64,000 nucleotides of DNA from Clostridium sp. C2-6-12 (GTDB lineage: Bacteria; Bacillota; Clostridia; Clostridiales; Clostridiaceae): NCBI RefSeq assembly GCF_009928485.1, contig NZ_JAABNP010000018.1, positions 1 through 64,000 on the forward strand. Direction: 5' to 3'. Shown in pieces: positions 26,585-36,207 of the stretch. The translations under genes and the position numbers were made by a program. Every line of letters starts with the position of its first letter. Within the stretch, counting starts at the first letter, position 1. The notes below the pieces were generated by a model. It had not been told where the DNA came from. It made no database searches and worked only from the letters and a program-made list of their open reading frames with translations.

Positions 26585-28453
26585 TTAATCACCAGCAGGG
26601 GGCATAAAAAGAGGTATTGCCTCCAAAAGCCACCATCTCCAGAATTCATCATATTTTTGTATATCCCCTATTTCAAAGCCTTCCATGCTATAAGGTGTAC
26701 CTCCGCAATAAGCACAGGCAGCGTAAAAATACATATCTTCTTCATAAAATTCTTCAAAGGTATCAATTTCATTATTATCAATATTCAAAGCTTCCTTTGA
26801 ATTTATAATTATCTTCTCTTCAATATCCTTTTTTAGATGCATATATTTTAAAATTTCTTTCTCTGATTCCTTCAAACCTGACATCACTGCAAGACCAACC
26901 ATAGCTTCTGGAAATCTATGAACTTTATGCTGAATATCATTAATATAAGTCTTTTCTATCCACTGTTTCATAAAATTCCAATCTTCTTCCCAGCTACTCA
27001 TTATTTCCAAAGCAGTTTCTTTATTTATTGCTTCCTGAAGTTTATAAAATTTCTCCATTAATTCATCAACTTTTGTGTTATTTGACCAAGTTTTCTTCCA
27101 CAAATAAAGAATTTTGTGTAAAACATTTAATTCAAGCTGTAGCCTGAAAGCTGGTCTTGAAAAGGCAAATTTACAGCATTTATTAATGTATAAACTTATT
27201 TCACTTATTATTGCCATACGAATACCTCTTTCCAAATGATGCAGAGGATGTTCCTTTATACTTTTTAGTGCTACATCAATTAAAGTTCTTAACGTAACTA
27301 ATCCATTGTCTGTATACCACTGTAAAACCTCAGCTTCTGAGTATTTTAAGAATTTATGTCCATCAAAACCATATTTCCAAGGATAGCCCTTTTTCTCTGG
27401 ATCTTTAATAGTAATATTACAGACTGCAAGTTCCTGTGGTTCTTTTAAAAGGGAGCTAGCAAAAGAACGATAAAACGATTCTATATGTTCAGCTTTCATG
27501 GTTTCCGACCTTTTTACTAAGTTTATACTCACATAGTGATTATCCTGTGAACCTCTAATTTCTAGTACTCCTAAAGCACCTGTTGCATTCTCCACTAATA
27601 GGTAACCATAAAAATCGCCGCCATCACAAAAACCTTTGCCTTTTTCATACATTGAACCCAAAACGCTCAAGATACCCCCATCAGTGAGATACCAAAGCCT
27701 AGCAAGTAACCAAGAGGGAACAAATTCATGCTTTATGCACTTTTCGATTTCTAACAATATATCTGAACCATCATACTGGACTAGTTCTTCTTCTGATAAT
27801 TCTGTCTTAGGTGGCCTATACATACCCTTCTGTGCATCCCATAGCCAAATATCCTCTTCGTAATGAAGATCACTAATATATTCTTCGTAATCTTCTTCAC
27901 CATTTCCTTCAATAATTCTGCAATAGTAGCCTCCCCCTATATAAAAAGAGGTTAATTTTACTCCACTTTCTGCATTTAGTACAGCATCTCTCCACCCACT
28001 AGGCGGATCATATTCTCCGCTTATTCGTATAAAAGCTCCCTCCCATTCTTGTACAAGTACACCATCAATCCCTAAATCAAAGCTTTCCCATATAAGATTA
28101 CCCTCGGGATCAAAACGTAGTAAATCACATGCTGAAGCTACCAATATTCCTTGTGGAAACAAATAAAGTTCATTAAAATAGCCTCTCAAATGTTTATTTT
28201 GTACAGAAAAGTTATCTAAATTCACAATATATAACTCTTGTGAAAAACCAAAAAAAGCACTCTTTTGAATTCCTATACCTTCAAATATAGTGTGCTCGTA
28301 GTGGAGAATAATTTTTAAGTATGGAATCCCCTTATGTTTTACAAGATAGCTTTCTCTCTCCGTATGTTCACATTTACCAAGATGAACTTGTGGTACCTCT
28401 TGGTGCTTATTATTATGATTTTCTAAAAGTGTTATACTGAAATTTTCGCCCAT
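26585..28453 (-). CDS. Hypothetical multidomain protein with a propeller-like N-terminus
   Basis: 622 residues. Residues 1-190 are strand-rich with repeated short blocks (FFGFSQELYIVNLD, FNELYLFPQGILVASACDLLRFDPEGNLIWE), like blades of a beta-propeller. The middle section (about 230-390) is mixed. The C-terminal 230 residues are helical and end in YDEFWRWWLLEAIPLF, which recalls the end of Imm5-like putative immunity proteins; that likeness is from memory and weak. GGAGGAGATGT precedes the ATG. It may be a fusion of two immunity-type units. Confidence 0.55.
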   Translation of the reverse strand: MGENFSITLLENHNNKHQEVPQVHLGKCEHTERESYLVKHKGIPYLKIILHYEHTIFEGIGIQKSAFFGFSQELYIVNLDNFSVQNKHLRGYFNELYLFPQGILVASACDLLRFDPEGNLIWESFDLGIDGVLVQEWEGAFIRISGEYDPPSGWRDAVLNAESGVKLTSFYIGGGYYCRIIEGNGEEDYEEYISDLHYEEDIWLWDAQKGMYRPPKTELSEEELVQYDGSDILLEIEKCIKHEFVPSWLLARLWYLTDGGILSVLGSMYEKGKGFCDGGDFYGYLLVENATGALGVLEIRGSQDNHYVSINLVKRSETMKAEHIESFYRSFASSLLKEPQELAVCNITIKDPEKKGYPWKYGFDGHKFLKYSEAEVLQWYTDNGLVTLRTLIDVALKSIKEHPLHHLERGIRMAIISEISLYINKCCKFAFSRPAFRLQLELNVLHKILYLWKKTWSNNTKVDELMEKFYKLQEAINKETALEIMSSWEEDWNFMKQWIEKTYINDIQHKVHRFPEAMVGLAVMSGLKESEKEILKYMHLKKDIEEKIIINSKEALNIDNNEIDTFEEFYEEDMYFYAACAYCGGTPYSMEGFEIGDIQKYDEFWRWWLLEAIPLFMPPAGD

Positions 28454-28508
28454 ACATCTCCTCCTTTTAAAGTCCCTACTTACTTCTTACGAAATTTAAA
28501 AATTACTT

Positions 28509-29129
28509 CTATTCAACATTACCTTTAATCCTATTCACAACTATAGGAATACCTGCAAAAAGCATTATTGTAAATACTAATGTAAATGCCATAACTATAA
28601 TAAATATATTTTCATCATAAGTATTAAGTTCTTGAAAATTATTCATTACTTCATTTGGAGTAATTGCGTACTTGTCCTCAAATTTCAAACCTAATTCTTC
28701 ATACTTTTGTGGAATACTATTATCAATATTTATGTCTTCTGCCTGCTTACCAAAAACTTCTCCTGTTTTTATATTTACTATGGTGGTTTTTGAGGTTGGA
28801 TATCTAGTATATAAATAATCTCCCGACTTATATTCTGTAGTAGGCATAAAAATTGTATCACCATTATGTCTATATTCTCCAGCTAAAGCATAAAGTCCAG
28901 TAGTTTTTTCATAACCAATGATACTTATATAACTTTTATCTTCAGGAATCTCAAAAGCCATACTGTCATTAATTTTATATAAATAATATCTATGCTGATT
29001 AGGTAAATTTACATGTACACGATTTATTTTCATTTCTTTTACACCTAATTTATTTCCTACTAAAAAAGCCATAAGGATTATAAATAAAAATCCCCAACAA
29101 ACAAAATAAAATTTTTTATAATTCTTCAT
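28509..29129 (-). CDS. Hypothetical protein anchored by two membrane segments
   Basis: About 206 residues. One hydrophobic segment near residues 8-26 and one near 178-198 enclose an extracytoplasmic strand-rich domain (YYLYKINDSMAFEIPEDK..., GDYLYTRYPTSK), with a short basic tail inside. I do not recognise the family. The start is the ATG seven bases after GAGGAGG. It is the only membrane protein of the long 36.8-21.0 kb operon. Confidence 0.6.
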   Translation of the reverse strand: MKNYKKFYFVCWGFLFIILMAFLVGNKLGVKEMKINRVHVNLPNQHRYYLYKINDSMAFEIPEDKSYISIIGYEKTTGLYALAGEYRHNGDTIFMPTTEYKSGDYLYTRYPTSKTTIVNIKTGEVFGKQAEDINIDNSIPQKYEELGLKFEDKYAITPNEVMNNFQELNTYDENIFIIVMAFTLVFTIMLFAGIPIVVNRIKGNVE

Positions 29130-29181
29130 TATCATTCCTCCTCATAGAAGATTTCTTCAAATTTATATTTAATTTGAATTA

Positions 29182-30207
29182 CTACATTAATGCTGCAATA
29201 TAAAAATCTCTATATTTTTTCTCATCAAAATATATATTCATCTTTTCTCTATGTAGTGCTATGGACAAAATAGCATTACAATCTGGTTCATAACACGGGA
29301 AGTTTTCTGGATCATATATAGGAGTTTCACATTCTTCATACTCCTTAAACCAACCTTCTGCAATGGCTATACAATTTTCCTTTACCTTTTTCTCATCCTG
29401 CACTGTAATAGCCTGGTATAAATTAAGCCAATAAGCATTATCATGAAGAATAGATTTTTCAGGTAAGGAAACTTCTTTTCCAGTCATTAATTTATATAAT
29501 ATGGTTGCTGGAACATTACTTTCATAAGGTTTTGGCCAATTTTCATATCTATCCTTATTAAAATCTCTAGCCAAAGCAAAATTAATAATAGCCTCTTGTG
29601 GATTATTACGTTCCTTTTCACCTTCAAATATACATGAATCTATTTTAGCCAATATTGAAAACCAGGTTTGACATCGGAATTTTGGTGCACCTGCAGCCAG
29701 CTCAAGAGAGGAAAGCTTAAAAACCGCCTCCCTATAATAATGACTTCTAAATTTATCATTAGCACTCCTACTAAAACCATCAAGTAGTGCTATGTGCGAA
29801 GTACTAAGACGTTTATAATCTTCCATGGCACCTGAAATTCTTTCTTTACCAAAGCAAAAAGAATACTCTAATAACTGTAAAATATTTATTTTTATATAAT
29901 GGTAAGTAGCCCAGTCTGGTTCTATAAATATTACTTCTGAAAAATCAGGATTGGAGTTTTCACCTATCTGCATACACTTTCTGCAGGCTTTTCCCTTCCA
30001 AAAAAAATCTCTTCCAGAATAGATCTCTATCCCTTCCATATCACAATCACAATCTTCAATTAAGTTTTGATCCTCTTTCCAACATTTATCCATTTCCTCA
30101 AAAGAATTAAATAATTTGGGCTTCATTATATCAACGATTCCATCATATTCACAATACACTATTTTATTATCTTTCTTAAATTTAGCTAAGCCAATCGAAT
30201 TACTCAT
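29182..30207 (-). CDS. Hypothetical cysteine-rich immunity-like protein
   Basis: 341 residues, soluble and acidic. The N-terminal third has a cysteine pattern (CDCDMEG..., then KACRKCMQIG) that might bind a metal. The C-terminal two thirds are helical, with WFSILAKIDSCIF and an end motif PCYEPDCNAILSIALHREK. Such helical proteins of about 300 residues are common among immunity genes, but I cannot name the family. Its start codon lies one base after the stop of the gene upstream, so the two are translationally coupled. Confidence 0.55.
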   Translation of the reverse strand: MSNSIGLAKFKKDNKIVYCEYDGIVDIMKPKLFNSFEEMDKCWKEDQNLIEDCDCDMEGIEIYSGRDFFWKGKACRKCMQIGENSNPDFSEVIFIEPDWATYHYIKINILQLLEYSFCFGKERISGAMEDYKRLSTSHIALLDGFSRSANDKFRSHYYREAVFKLSSLELAAGAPKFRCQTWFSILAKIDSCIFEGEKERNNPQEAIINFALARDFNKDRYENWPKPYESNVPATILYKLMTGKEVSLPEKSILHDNAYWLNLYQAITVQDEKKVKENCIAIAEGWFKEYEECETPIYDPENFPCYEPDCNAILSIALHREKMNIYFDEKKYRDFYIAALM

Positions 30208-30208
30208 C

Positions 30209-30697
30209 TTAAAGTCTCCTCTTTGCTTTTAAGTTTTCTACTTCACGGAGAAAAACATCCTCAGCAATTTGTTCCACATCACTGGTGCTGAAAAAAATAT
30301 CTGCAATATACTCATCACCTTCAATGAAATTTCCTGAACTCCAGTCATATTTCAGTGCTTCATACATTTTTGTCGGTGGCCAGATTAACTTAATTGGTCT
30401 AACACCAACCAAATAGTATTCCGTAACAAAATTATCTGGACAAAACTTCACCTCAACACATACTCCTCCATCTTTTTCAAATCCAAAGAATACAGTATAA
30501 TTCTGTAATTCAAATTTTGCATCTGCATTCCTATCTCCAACATTTTTTTGATTTTCTAAAATCCTTTCATCTTGAACTACTAAAAGTTGAATAGCTCCTC
30601 TTAGTGCATTTCTTTCACTATCATTAAAAGCAGCCTCATCTTCTGCTGCTAACTTTAATCCACTCATATAGCTTTTTGTTTTAGGATAGTATATCAT
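30209..30697 (-). CDS. Hypothetical protein, coupled to the next gene
   Basis: 162 residues, soluble, alpha/beta. The start is set at the ATG (MIYYPKTKSYMSG) preceded by GGGGGAGAGAACA; the open frame runs 26 codons further upstream but without a ribosome site. It contains YTVFFGFEKDGGVCVEVKF and YYLVGVRPIKLIWPP, a strand-rich core. No family recognised. Upstream lies a pseudogene, so the gene that once preceded it has been lost. Confidence 0.6.
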   Translation of the reverse strand: MIYYPKTKSYMSGLKLAAEDEAAFNDSERNALRGAIQLLVVQDERILENQKNVGDRNADAKFELQNYTVFFGFEKDGGVCVEVKFCPDNFVTEYYLVGVRPIKLIWPPTKMYEALKYDWSSGNFIEGDEYIADIFFSTSDVEQIAEDVFLREVENLKAKRRL

Positions 30698-30789
30698 TGT
30701 TCTCTCCCCCTTCTTAATAAAGATATCCCCACCCAATTGCCTGCTCACCGTAAAGTTGAGAGCCTTCCAAGCCATTGAATTATTTGAAT

Positions 30790-30997
30790 TTATTTATACT
30801 CCAAAATTGTCCCGCCATCGCTTTCCTTCAATTCGCCATAAAACCATAGCTCAGTTTTATACTATAAATCTTCATCATTAATAGTTTCTATATATCCTTT
30901 TTCCTTTAAATCAGTTATGAATAGCCGCTCTTGCTCCAATGATCGGTTCCAAATTGGGTATGCGAAGCAATGCAACCCCCTCTTCCTGTCTTGGCAT
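30790..30997 (-). pseudogene. Small gene broken by a frameshift and an amber codon
   Basis: AAGGAGGAATA leads into an ATG frame MPRQEEG that changes frame at a run of five G. One G less restores LHCFAYPIWNRSLEQERLF... down to NDEDL, followed by an in-frame TAG and then YKTELWFYGELKESDGGTI... to a TAA. The reconstructed protein is about 68 residues, or the relic of a longer one. The intact ribosome site and good codon use suggest recent loss, or a sequencing error in the G-run plus a real stop. Confidence 0.6.
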
Positions 30998-31035
30998 TAT
31001 TCCTCCTTAAAATGTCCCATACAGCTTCAACAGCC

Positions 31036-31446
31036 TTAAGATATTCTATAAACTTTATCTTGTGTTATATACATAACCATTTTACATAGAGGAATCAACC
31101 TTCTAACAAAATTAGAATATGTGTCTTCAGCTATTGTTGGAGCTTCTCCCAAAAGTAATTCCAGTAATGGAATGAGATTGTCATAATATAAATGCAAATG
31201 ACTAAATATTTCTTCAGTCACACTATTGATAATTTTATAAATCAACATACCTTCTTTAAATGATAAAGCTATTTGAGTAATAAATTTACCATTATTAATT
31301 TGTGCAAGTGCTTCTGGTGACACAGAAATATCGTTAGCAAATATATTCTCAATATCACTATTTATTTTCCAATGATTTTCTTGTGCATCACATACAAATA
31401 TATTTCGTTCTTCATGCTGTTTTTCATTAAGTTCTGAATGTTTCAT
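31036..31446 (-). CDS. Hypothetical small helical protein
   Basis: 136 residues, soluble, acidic at the N-terminus and helical at the C-terminus (YYDNLIPLLELLLGEAP, NFVRRLIPLCKMVMYI). The second of two adjacent ATGs has the better spacing to AGGAGG. No family recognised. It lies between a cysteine-motif protein and a pseudogene in the long accessory operon. Confidence 0.55.
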   Translation of the reverse strand: MKHSELNEKQHEERNIFVCDAQENHWKINSDIENIFANDISVSPEALAQINNGKFITQIALSFKEGMLIYKIINSVTEEIFSHLHLYYDNLIPLLELLLGEAPTIAEDTYSNFVRRLIPLCKMVMYITQDKVYRIS

Positions 31447-31486
31447 CATTGCCTCCTAGTGTTATTACAAAAGTATTTTAAACGTC

Positions 31487-31816
31487 CTAATTCCTTCCAC
31501 ACCTCTCAAGTGCAAGGTTTGAACTTATTTCACTAATATTTCCGTCAAAAATAAGCCTTGCCTTTCTATCTCTTAAGAAACCCAACTCTAATTCTTTATA
31601 ATCCCTTAATTTAATCCTTTGAAATTCCTCCTCACATATTGGAATTTCATATATTTCTAAAATATCGTCACTTCCAAAACCCATTCTTTCAAAAAGAAGA
31701 GAGTAATATTTTTGTCCACAGCTCTCACACTCTACCACTGCTTCACAAGCCCCAGGACTATTTGTAATTACGTGTATCTTTTTGGGAATTTCACATTGGC
31801 AACTAATATCAATCAT
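31487..31816 (-). CDS. Small protein with a putative zinc ribbon
   Basis: 109 residues. The N-terminal half has C-x-C (ISCQCEI) and about 20 residues later C-x(5)-C-x-x-C (CEAVVECESCGQ), enough ligands for a zinc ribbon. The rest is charged and mixed. The AGGAG ribosome site directly touches the ATG, so the real start might be a few codons later. The family is unknown. Zinc binding is inferred from the cysteines only. Confidence 0.55.
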   Translation of the reverse strand: MIDISCQCEIPKKIHVITNSPGACEAVVECESCGQKYYSLLFERMGFGSDDILEIYEIPICEEEFQRIKLRDYKELELGFLRDRKARLIFDGNISEISSNLALERCGRN

Positions 31817-31861
31817 CTCCTAAATTTAAATTCATTCTTTAATGGCTTTTCCTAAAACTCC

Positions 31862-33619
31862 TTAATCATGCCTCCCTTTTGCAATTTCTAAAAATTCTTC
31901 AAGGGAATACTCTTCACCAGATTCAAATTCATATACTTTGTCTGCCATATACACAGTTCCATCCAAATTAATTTCTTCCTTTTCTAAAAGAAGCTCTCCA
32001 TTAAGTATACCAAGCTTATTTTCCCATTCTCCAAGTACAACTGTTTCTGTTTCTGTTTTCTCTTCATAAGCATTATAATCAAAAAGCAGATCCGACAAAT
32101 AACCATCTGTAACAGTTTTTCCTTCCATGTCTCTTATGACTGGCCGACCTTCTTCTGTAAAGGAAGCAGTTATCTTCTTTGGTGCAGTAACTTGAAGGAA
32201 AGGATGAATATCTACCACACCATCACTTTTGCCGTTAGTATAGCGATACACTCTTATAGTTTGTCCATAGGAAAGTAGTGCATAGAAGCCTAAGTGAGTT
32301 TTTATTCTTGCTATAATCATTTGACTAATTTTATCAGCACTGCTAGATACCATTTTAAAATCTTCCGTCATTCCACCAGGTTCTACGAACATTTCAAGAT
32401 AGTAGAAACTTTTACTAAGCTGTGGTTCTTTTACAAATAATTCTTGATAAACTGAATTGCTACGAAGTAAATTGAAACATGTATAAGTATCAACCTTTTC
32501 TCTTATACTTGGATCAACTTCAAGGGCTTTTTCAAGCCACATTATTGCTTTTTCCTCATTTTTTACTGCAACATATACCTCAGCCATAGTTAAATAAGGA
32601 AAAACATAAGTCGGATCAATTCTTATACAAAGCTTTAAGTCAGAAATTGACTCCTGAAATTTTTTCTTCGGTATATATTCATTACACACCCGATTATTTA
32701 AGGCATCAGTTATTACTCTTACAGAAATACCTGCTTCTGTTAACAATATTGTTTCTGGATTTGTATCAGCTCCCCATACATATGTATGAAAAATTTCGTT
32801 ATTAAGATTTATTACCTCAGAATCAAAATCCAAAGCTCTAGCAAAATCATCCACACTATCACATTCCACTAATAAATCTGCAAGATAGCCTGTCTTAGAA
32901 CCTCCTAAGTATTTTGCCATTCCTCTCAGGAAAAGTGCTTCTGGCCATTCCTTAGCAACTTCTAGGGCTTTGTTTATTTCCTCTACAGCCTTTGCATATT
33001 CCTCTTGTTTTATCATATCTTTCCCCACTTTGAGCAATTTCTGTGCTTCACCTGGAATGACTTTCTCTTTGCCTATTATTTTGCCGTATCTTACATATGG
33101 TCTTAAAGGTGCATAACAGTCATATCCATCAATTTTATTAGCTGTTTCCGGGGCTTTTTCCACAGCTATTTCAAGCCAATGTAGGGCCTCATAATAATCC
33201 TCCATTGCAGCATATAATTCTGCCATAGTAAGCAATGCCATATTATAGCAAGGATCAATCTTTAATGCTGCTTCCAAAAATGTGAGCGCTTGAGAAAAGG
33301 ATTTAGCTTCAATTTGCCTGCAGGCTCTAGAGTTAAGAGTTGACAAAACAGCTTTCTTTGTAAAACCCTCCTGTTCAAATAACCTAGAAAGAGATGGATC
33401 AAGCTCCAATGCCTTTACTGCATCCTCAGCTGCCCCCCATTTATTTGCCCGCAAATATGCCATATGTGCTCTACGGAACAAAGCTTCCGGCCATATTGGT
33501 TCCTTCTCTGCAGCCATGGTAAAAAAGTTAAATGCTTTATTATAATTTTTCTGTTCCATGGCCTCAAGTCCTAGATTAAAATATTCTTTTCTTTGCTCAT
33601 CTATTTCTAACTTATCCAT
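31862..33619 (-). CDS. TPR protein with a C-terminal unknown domain
   Basis: 585 residues. Two similar TPR blocks (about 8-175 and 190-385) repeat the order of helices, with nearly parallel phrases such as ALFRRAHMAYLRANKWGAAEDAV and ALFLRGMAKYLGGSKTGYLADLL, and TMAELYAAMEDYYEALHWLEIAVE versus TMAEVYVAVKNEEKAIMWLEKALE. The protein therefore arose by internal duplication. Residues about 400-585 form a strand-rich domain without TPRs. TPRs bind proteins. AGGAGGAAAAG precedes the ATG. It was probably recruited as an immunity or chaperone-like protein. Confidence 0.8.
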   Translation of the reverse strand: MDKLEIDEQRKEYFNLGLEAMEQKNYNKAFNFFTMAAEKEPIWPEALFRRAHMAYLRANKWGAAEDAVKALELDPSLSRLFEQEGFTKKAVLSTLNSRACRQIEAKSFSQALTFLEAALKIDPCYNMALLTMAELYAAMEDYYEALHWLEIAVEKAPETANKIDGYDCYAPLRPYVRYGKIIGKEKVIPGEAQKLLKVGKDMIKQEEYAKAVEEINKALEVAKEWPEALFLRGMAKYLGGSKTGYLADLLVECDSVDDFARALDFDSEVINLNNEIFHTYVWGADTNPETILLTEAGISVRVITDALNNRVCNEYIPKKKFQESISDLKLCIRIDPTYVFPYLTMAEVYVAVKNEEKAIMWLEKALEVDPSIREKVDTYTCFNLLRSNSVYQELFVKEPQLSKSFYYLEMFVEPGGMTEDFKMVSSSADKISQMIIARIKTHLGFYALLSYGQTIRVYRYTNGKSDGVVDIHPFLQVTAPKKITASFTEEGRPVIRDMEGKTVTDGYLSDLLFDYNAYEEKTETETVVLGEWENKLGILNGELLLEKEEINLDGTVYMADKVYEFESGEEYSLEEFLEIAKGRHD

Positions 33620-33651
33620 ATTCTTTTCCTCCTATAAATTTGTATCTATAA

Positions 33652-34833
33652 CTATGTATGCACTCTTGTTGTTACAATGCCTGCAAATATTCCACTGCTA
33701 AAGGTTCCACCAATAACAACGGGATACTCTGTACCATAAACAACAGAAAACTCCACTAAATCTTTAAGATAAGATTTCATTTTATCACTGGCACTCTTAA
33801 ATGCTTCTAAAGTTTCTTGAACCAAATCTTCCTCATAATCTTCTTCAAACTCATCATACCAGAAGATGCAGGAGCACTCCCCTAAAGTGTCGTATTCTAC
33901 GATTGCCCCTTTAGGCACATCGTCCTTAGCAGCAAAATCCGGCAAACCATCTAGAAGCATTTCTCCACAGTATACAAAAGGATAATATCCATTGTCTCCT
34001 TCTGAATCTAAAGCTGTACATTCACCATTTCTTAATATTTTCACTATATCTTTTGAAAACTCTATAGCCTCCTTCAAATCTTCCCGTTGAAGCTTATCAG
34101 CCTTTGGATTAGAATCTTCTCTAAAAAATCCATTAGTATAAAAACGTCCTTTTAATAAGCTAAGAAAGGAAGCAAGTGAATTATTAATTTCAATGTCTTC
34201 CATATCTCTAAAGCTTTCCATAAACTTTAACTTTTGAGCACTCTCATCTATACTTATATCTAATTCATCTTTTATAAATACCTCGTAATCAGATCCTGCT
34301 TCACTTTTATAATCTTCTTTATCTTTAGATTGATTTGGCTCAATAAATTTATCAACTCCTAGAAATTCTAAGGTATTTATTTTAAACTTTATACCTTGTT
34401 TCCACTCCCAACCAGTTCGAGCATCATTGATTATATATTGGGATATAATTTTGAAACTATCTTCTACTTTTGCAAAATAGTACGAGAAGAAATAACGATT
34501 ACTTTTTTCTCTATCCGTACTTACATAAGCACGATAAACAATTTGGTAATCTTGATGTTTATAAACCCTTATAAGAAAAATTTTACGTATAGCTTTAATT
34601 TTAACTTCATCTGCAAAAAGACTAAAATTTTCATCTCCAGGATTACAAGGCCTTATTACTCCGGATTTTAATCCCTTCATATAGAAAACATCCATTTTTT
34701 CAACTTCTTTATTAAATCCTTCCTGATTTAAATCTTCTCTTGTTTTAGCTAAAGTAATTTTATATTCAGTTTCTAAAAAATTCTGAAGAAATTCCAATGC
34801 TTCTTTTTCTATATAACATGCTTTTCCACTCAT
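33652..34833 (-). CDS. Hypothetical two-domain protein
   Basis: 393 residues. The N-terminal 160 residues are strand-rich and aromatic (KIFLIRVYKHQDYQIVYRAYV, NRYFFSYYFAKVED), perhaps an NTF2-like fold. After an acidic linker the second half ends in VVYGTEYPVVIGGTFSSGIFAGIV, a hydrophobic strand pair. There is no signal peptide. I cannot name the family. It lies 29 bp from the Sel1 gene and 33 bp from the TPR gene, so it is firmly part of the operon. Confidence 0.55.
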   Translation of the reverse strand: MSGKACYIEKEALEFLQNFLETEYKITLAKTREDLNQEGFNKEVEKMDVFYMKGLKSGVIRPCNPGDENFSLFADEVKIKAIRKIFLIRVYKHQDYQIVYRAYVSTDREKSNRYFFSYYFAKVEDSFKIISQYIINDARTGWEWKQGIKFKINTLEFLGVDKFIEPNQSKDKEDYKSEAGSDYEVFIKDELDISIDESAQKLKFMESFRDMEDIEINNSLASFLSLLKGRFYTNGFFREDSNPKADKLQREDLKEAIEFSKDIVKILRNGECTALDSEGDNGYYPFVYCGEMLLDGLPDFAAKDDVPKGAIVEYDTLGECSCIFWYDEFEEDYEEDLVQETLEAFKSASDKMKSYLKDLVEFSVVYGTEYPVVIGGTFSSGIFAGIVTTRVHT

Positions 34834-34861
34834 AGTTTTCCCTCTCTTTACCCTCTTAAAT

Positions 34862-36082
34862 TTATCCTTTTAGCACTTTCAAATTTTCCTCTGCCTCAAT
34901 GCACCCCATAGCAACTGCTTCTTCCCAAAATTTCCGAGCAATTTCATAATTTTTTTCAATCCCAAAACCATGATAATAAAAACGTCCCAAATTATTCTTT
35001 GCACCACCATGACCCTTTTCTGCGGCACTAGTATAACCTTCAAAAGCTTTAGCTAAATCTTTTTGTACACCTTTACCCATTTCATAACATAAGGCAAGAT
35101 TGTACAATGCATGCATATCTCCTTGTTTTGCAGCCTTTTCATACCAAGAAAATGCTTCTTCATAAGATTTCTCTACTCCACGTCCAAATTCATAGCAGAG
35201 ACCTAAATTTGTCATTGAGAATATATATCCCTGAATGGCAGCTTCCTTATACCATTTCACAGCTTTTTCAAGATCAACTTCCGTTCCTTTTCCATATTCG
35301 TAACACAAACCAAGATTAAACTGAGAAGTTATATATCCTTGTTCTGCAGCCTTCATATACCAACAAAAGGCTTGTTTTTCATCCTTGTTTACACCTCGTC
35401 CTTCTTCATAACATAATCCAAGACTTCCCTGAGCCTCATCATGCCCTTGTTCTGCAGAAAGTTTGTACCATTTAAATGCTTCTGAATCATCCTTATTCAC
35501 TACTTGCCCAAGCTCAAAGTATGTTCCAACATAATATTGTGCTATAGCCTTTCCTTGCTTTGCAGCTTTTAAATACCAATTAAATGCTTCAACTTTATCC
35601 TGAATTACTCCACTTCCGTATTCATAACATAATCCTAAGTTATATTTAGCCATTGCATTTCCTTGCTCAGCAGCTTTTCTATACCAATATGCTGCTTTTT
35701 CATAATTTTGGGAAACGCACTCTCCATTTTCATAATAAACACCTAAATTATTTTGTGAACGACTGCTACCCCATTCGGCCATTTTTGTAAACCAATAAAA
35801 TGCTTTAGAAGCATCATATTCTACTCCAATTCCATCAGAAAAACATTTACCCATACTATCCAACGCTTCAGGATAACCTTCCAAAGCAGCTTTACAAAAC
35901 CAATAAAAAGCTTTTCTATCATCTTGCTTAAATTCATTCTTACCTGTTAAATAGTCATTTGCCAATTGATACATTTCTTCAGCACTCTCTAGACTTTTTT
36001 CAATATCCATTTTTGAATTTTTTATATATCCTTGTATCAAATTAAGTTCCTCTTGGGTTAATTCTACAATTTTTCTTTCCAT
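34862..36082 (-). CDS. Sel1-repeat protein
   Basis: 406 residues built from about ten Sel1-like repeats of 36 residues, with cores such as AQGSLGLCYEEGRGVNKDEKQAFCWYMKAAEQG. A 45-residue N-terminal lead contains no repeat and no signal peptide, so the protein is cytoplasmic. Sel1 proteins act as binding scaffolds, and in toxin-immunity loci they appear as immunity-linked genes. Several neighbouring repeats are nearly identical, a sign of recent internal duplication. AGAGGAGTGGG precedes the ATG. Confidence 0.88.
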   Translation of the reverse strand: MERKIVELTQEELNLIQGYIKNSKMDIEKSLESAEEMYQLANDYLTGKNEFKQDDRKAFYWFCKAALEGYPEALDSMGKCFSDGIGVEYDASKAFYWFTKMAEWGSSRSQNNLGVYYENGECVSQNYEKAAYWYRKAAEQGNAMAKYNLGLCYEYGSGVIQDKVEAFNWYLKAAKQGKAIAQYYVGTYFELGQVVNKDDSEAFKWYKLSAEQGHDEAQGSLGLCYEEGRGVNKDEKQAFCWYMKAAEQGYITSQFNLGLCYEYGKGTEVDLEKAVKWYKEAAIQGYIFSMTNLGLCYEFGRGVEKSYEEAFSWYEKAAKQGDMHALYNLALCYEMGKGVQKDLAKAFEGYTSAAEKGHGGAKNNLGRFYYHGFGIEKNYEIARKFWEEAVAMGCIEAEENLKVLKG

Positions 36083-36136
36083 AAGTTCCCACTCCTCTGA
36101 ACATGAATAAAAATCAGTTTATAATTTTATTACTTA

Positions 36137-36205
36137 CTATTCTTTTATATCAGTGATTTTTAAAAATTCTTCAAAACAATTAGCTATATAAAATAAATCT
36201 ATCAT
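36137..36205 (-). pseudogene. Possible gene fragment, 22 codons
   Basis: MIDLFYIANCFEEFLKITDIKE begins directly after the stop of the gene at 36208 and looks like the N-terminal helix of a small protein. There is no distinct ribosome site and nothing follows. It may be debris of an immunity gene lost between its two neighbours. Confidence 0.25.
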
Positions 36206-36207
36206 CC

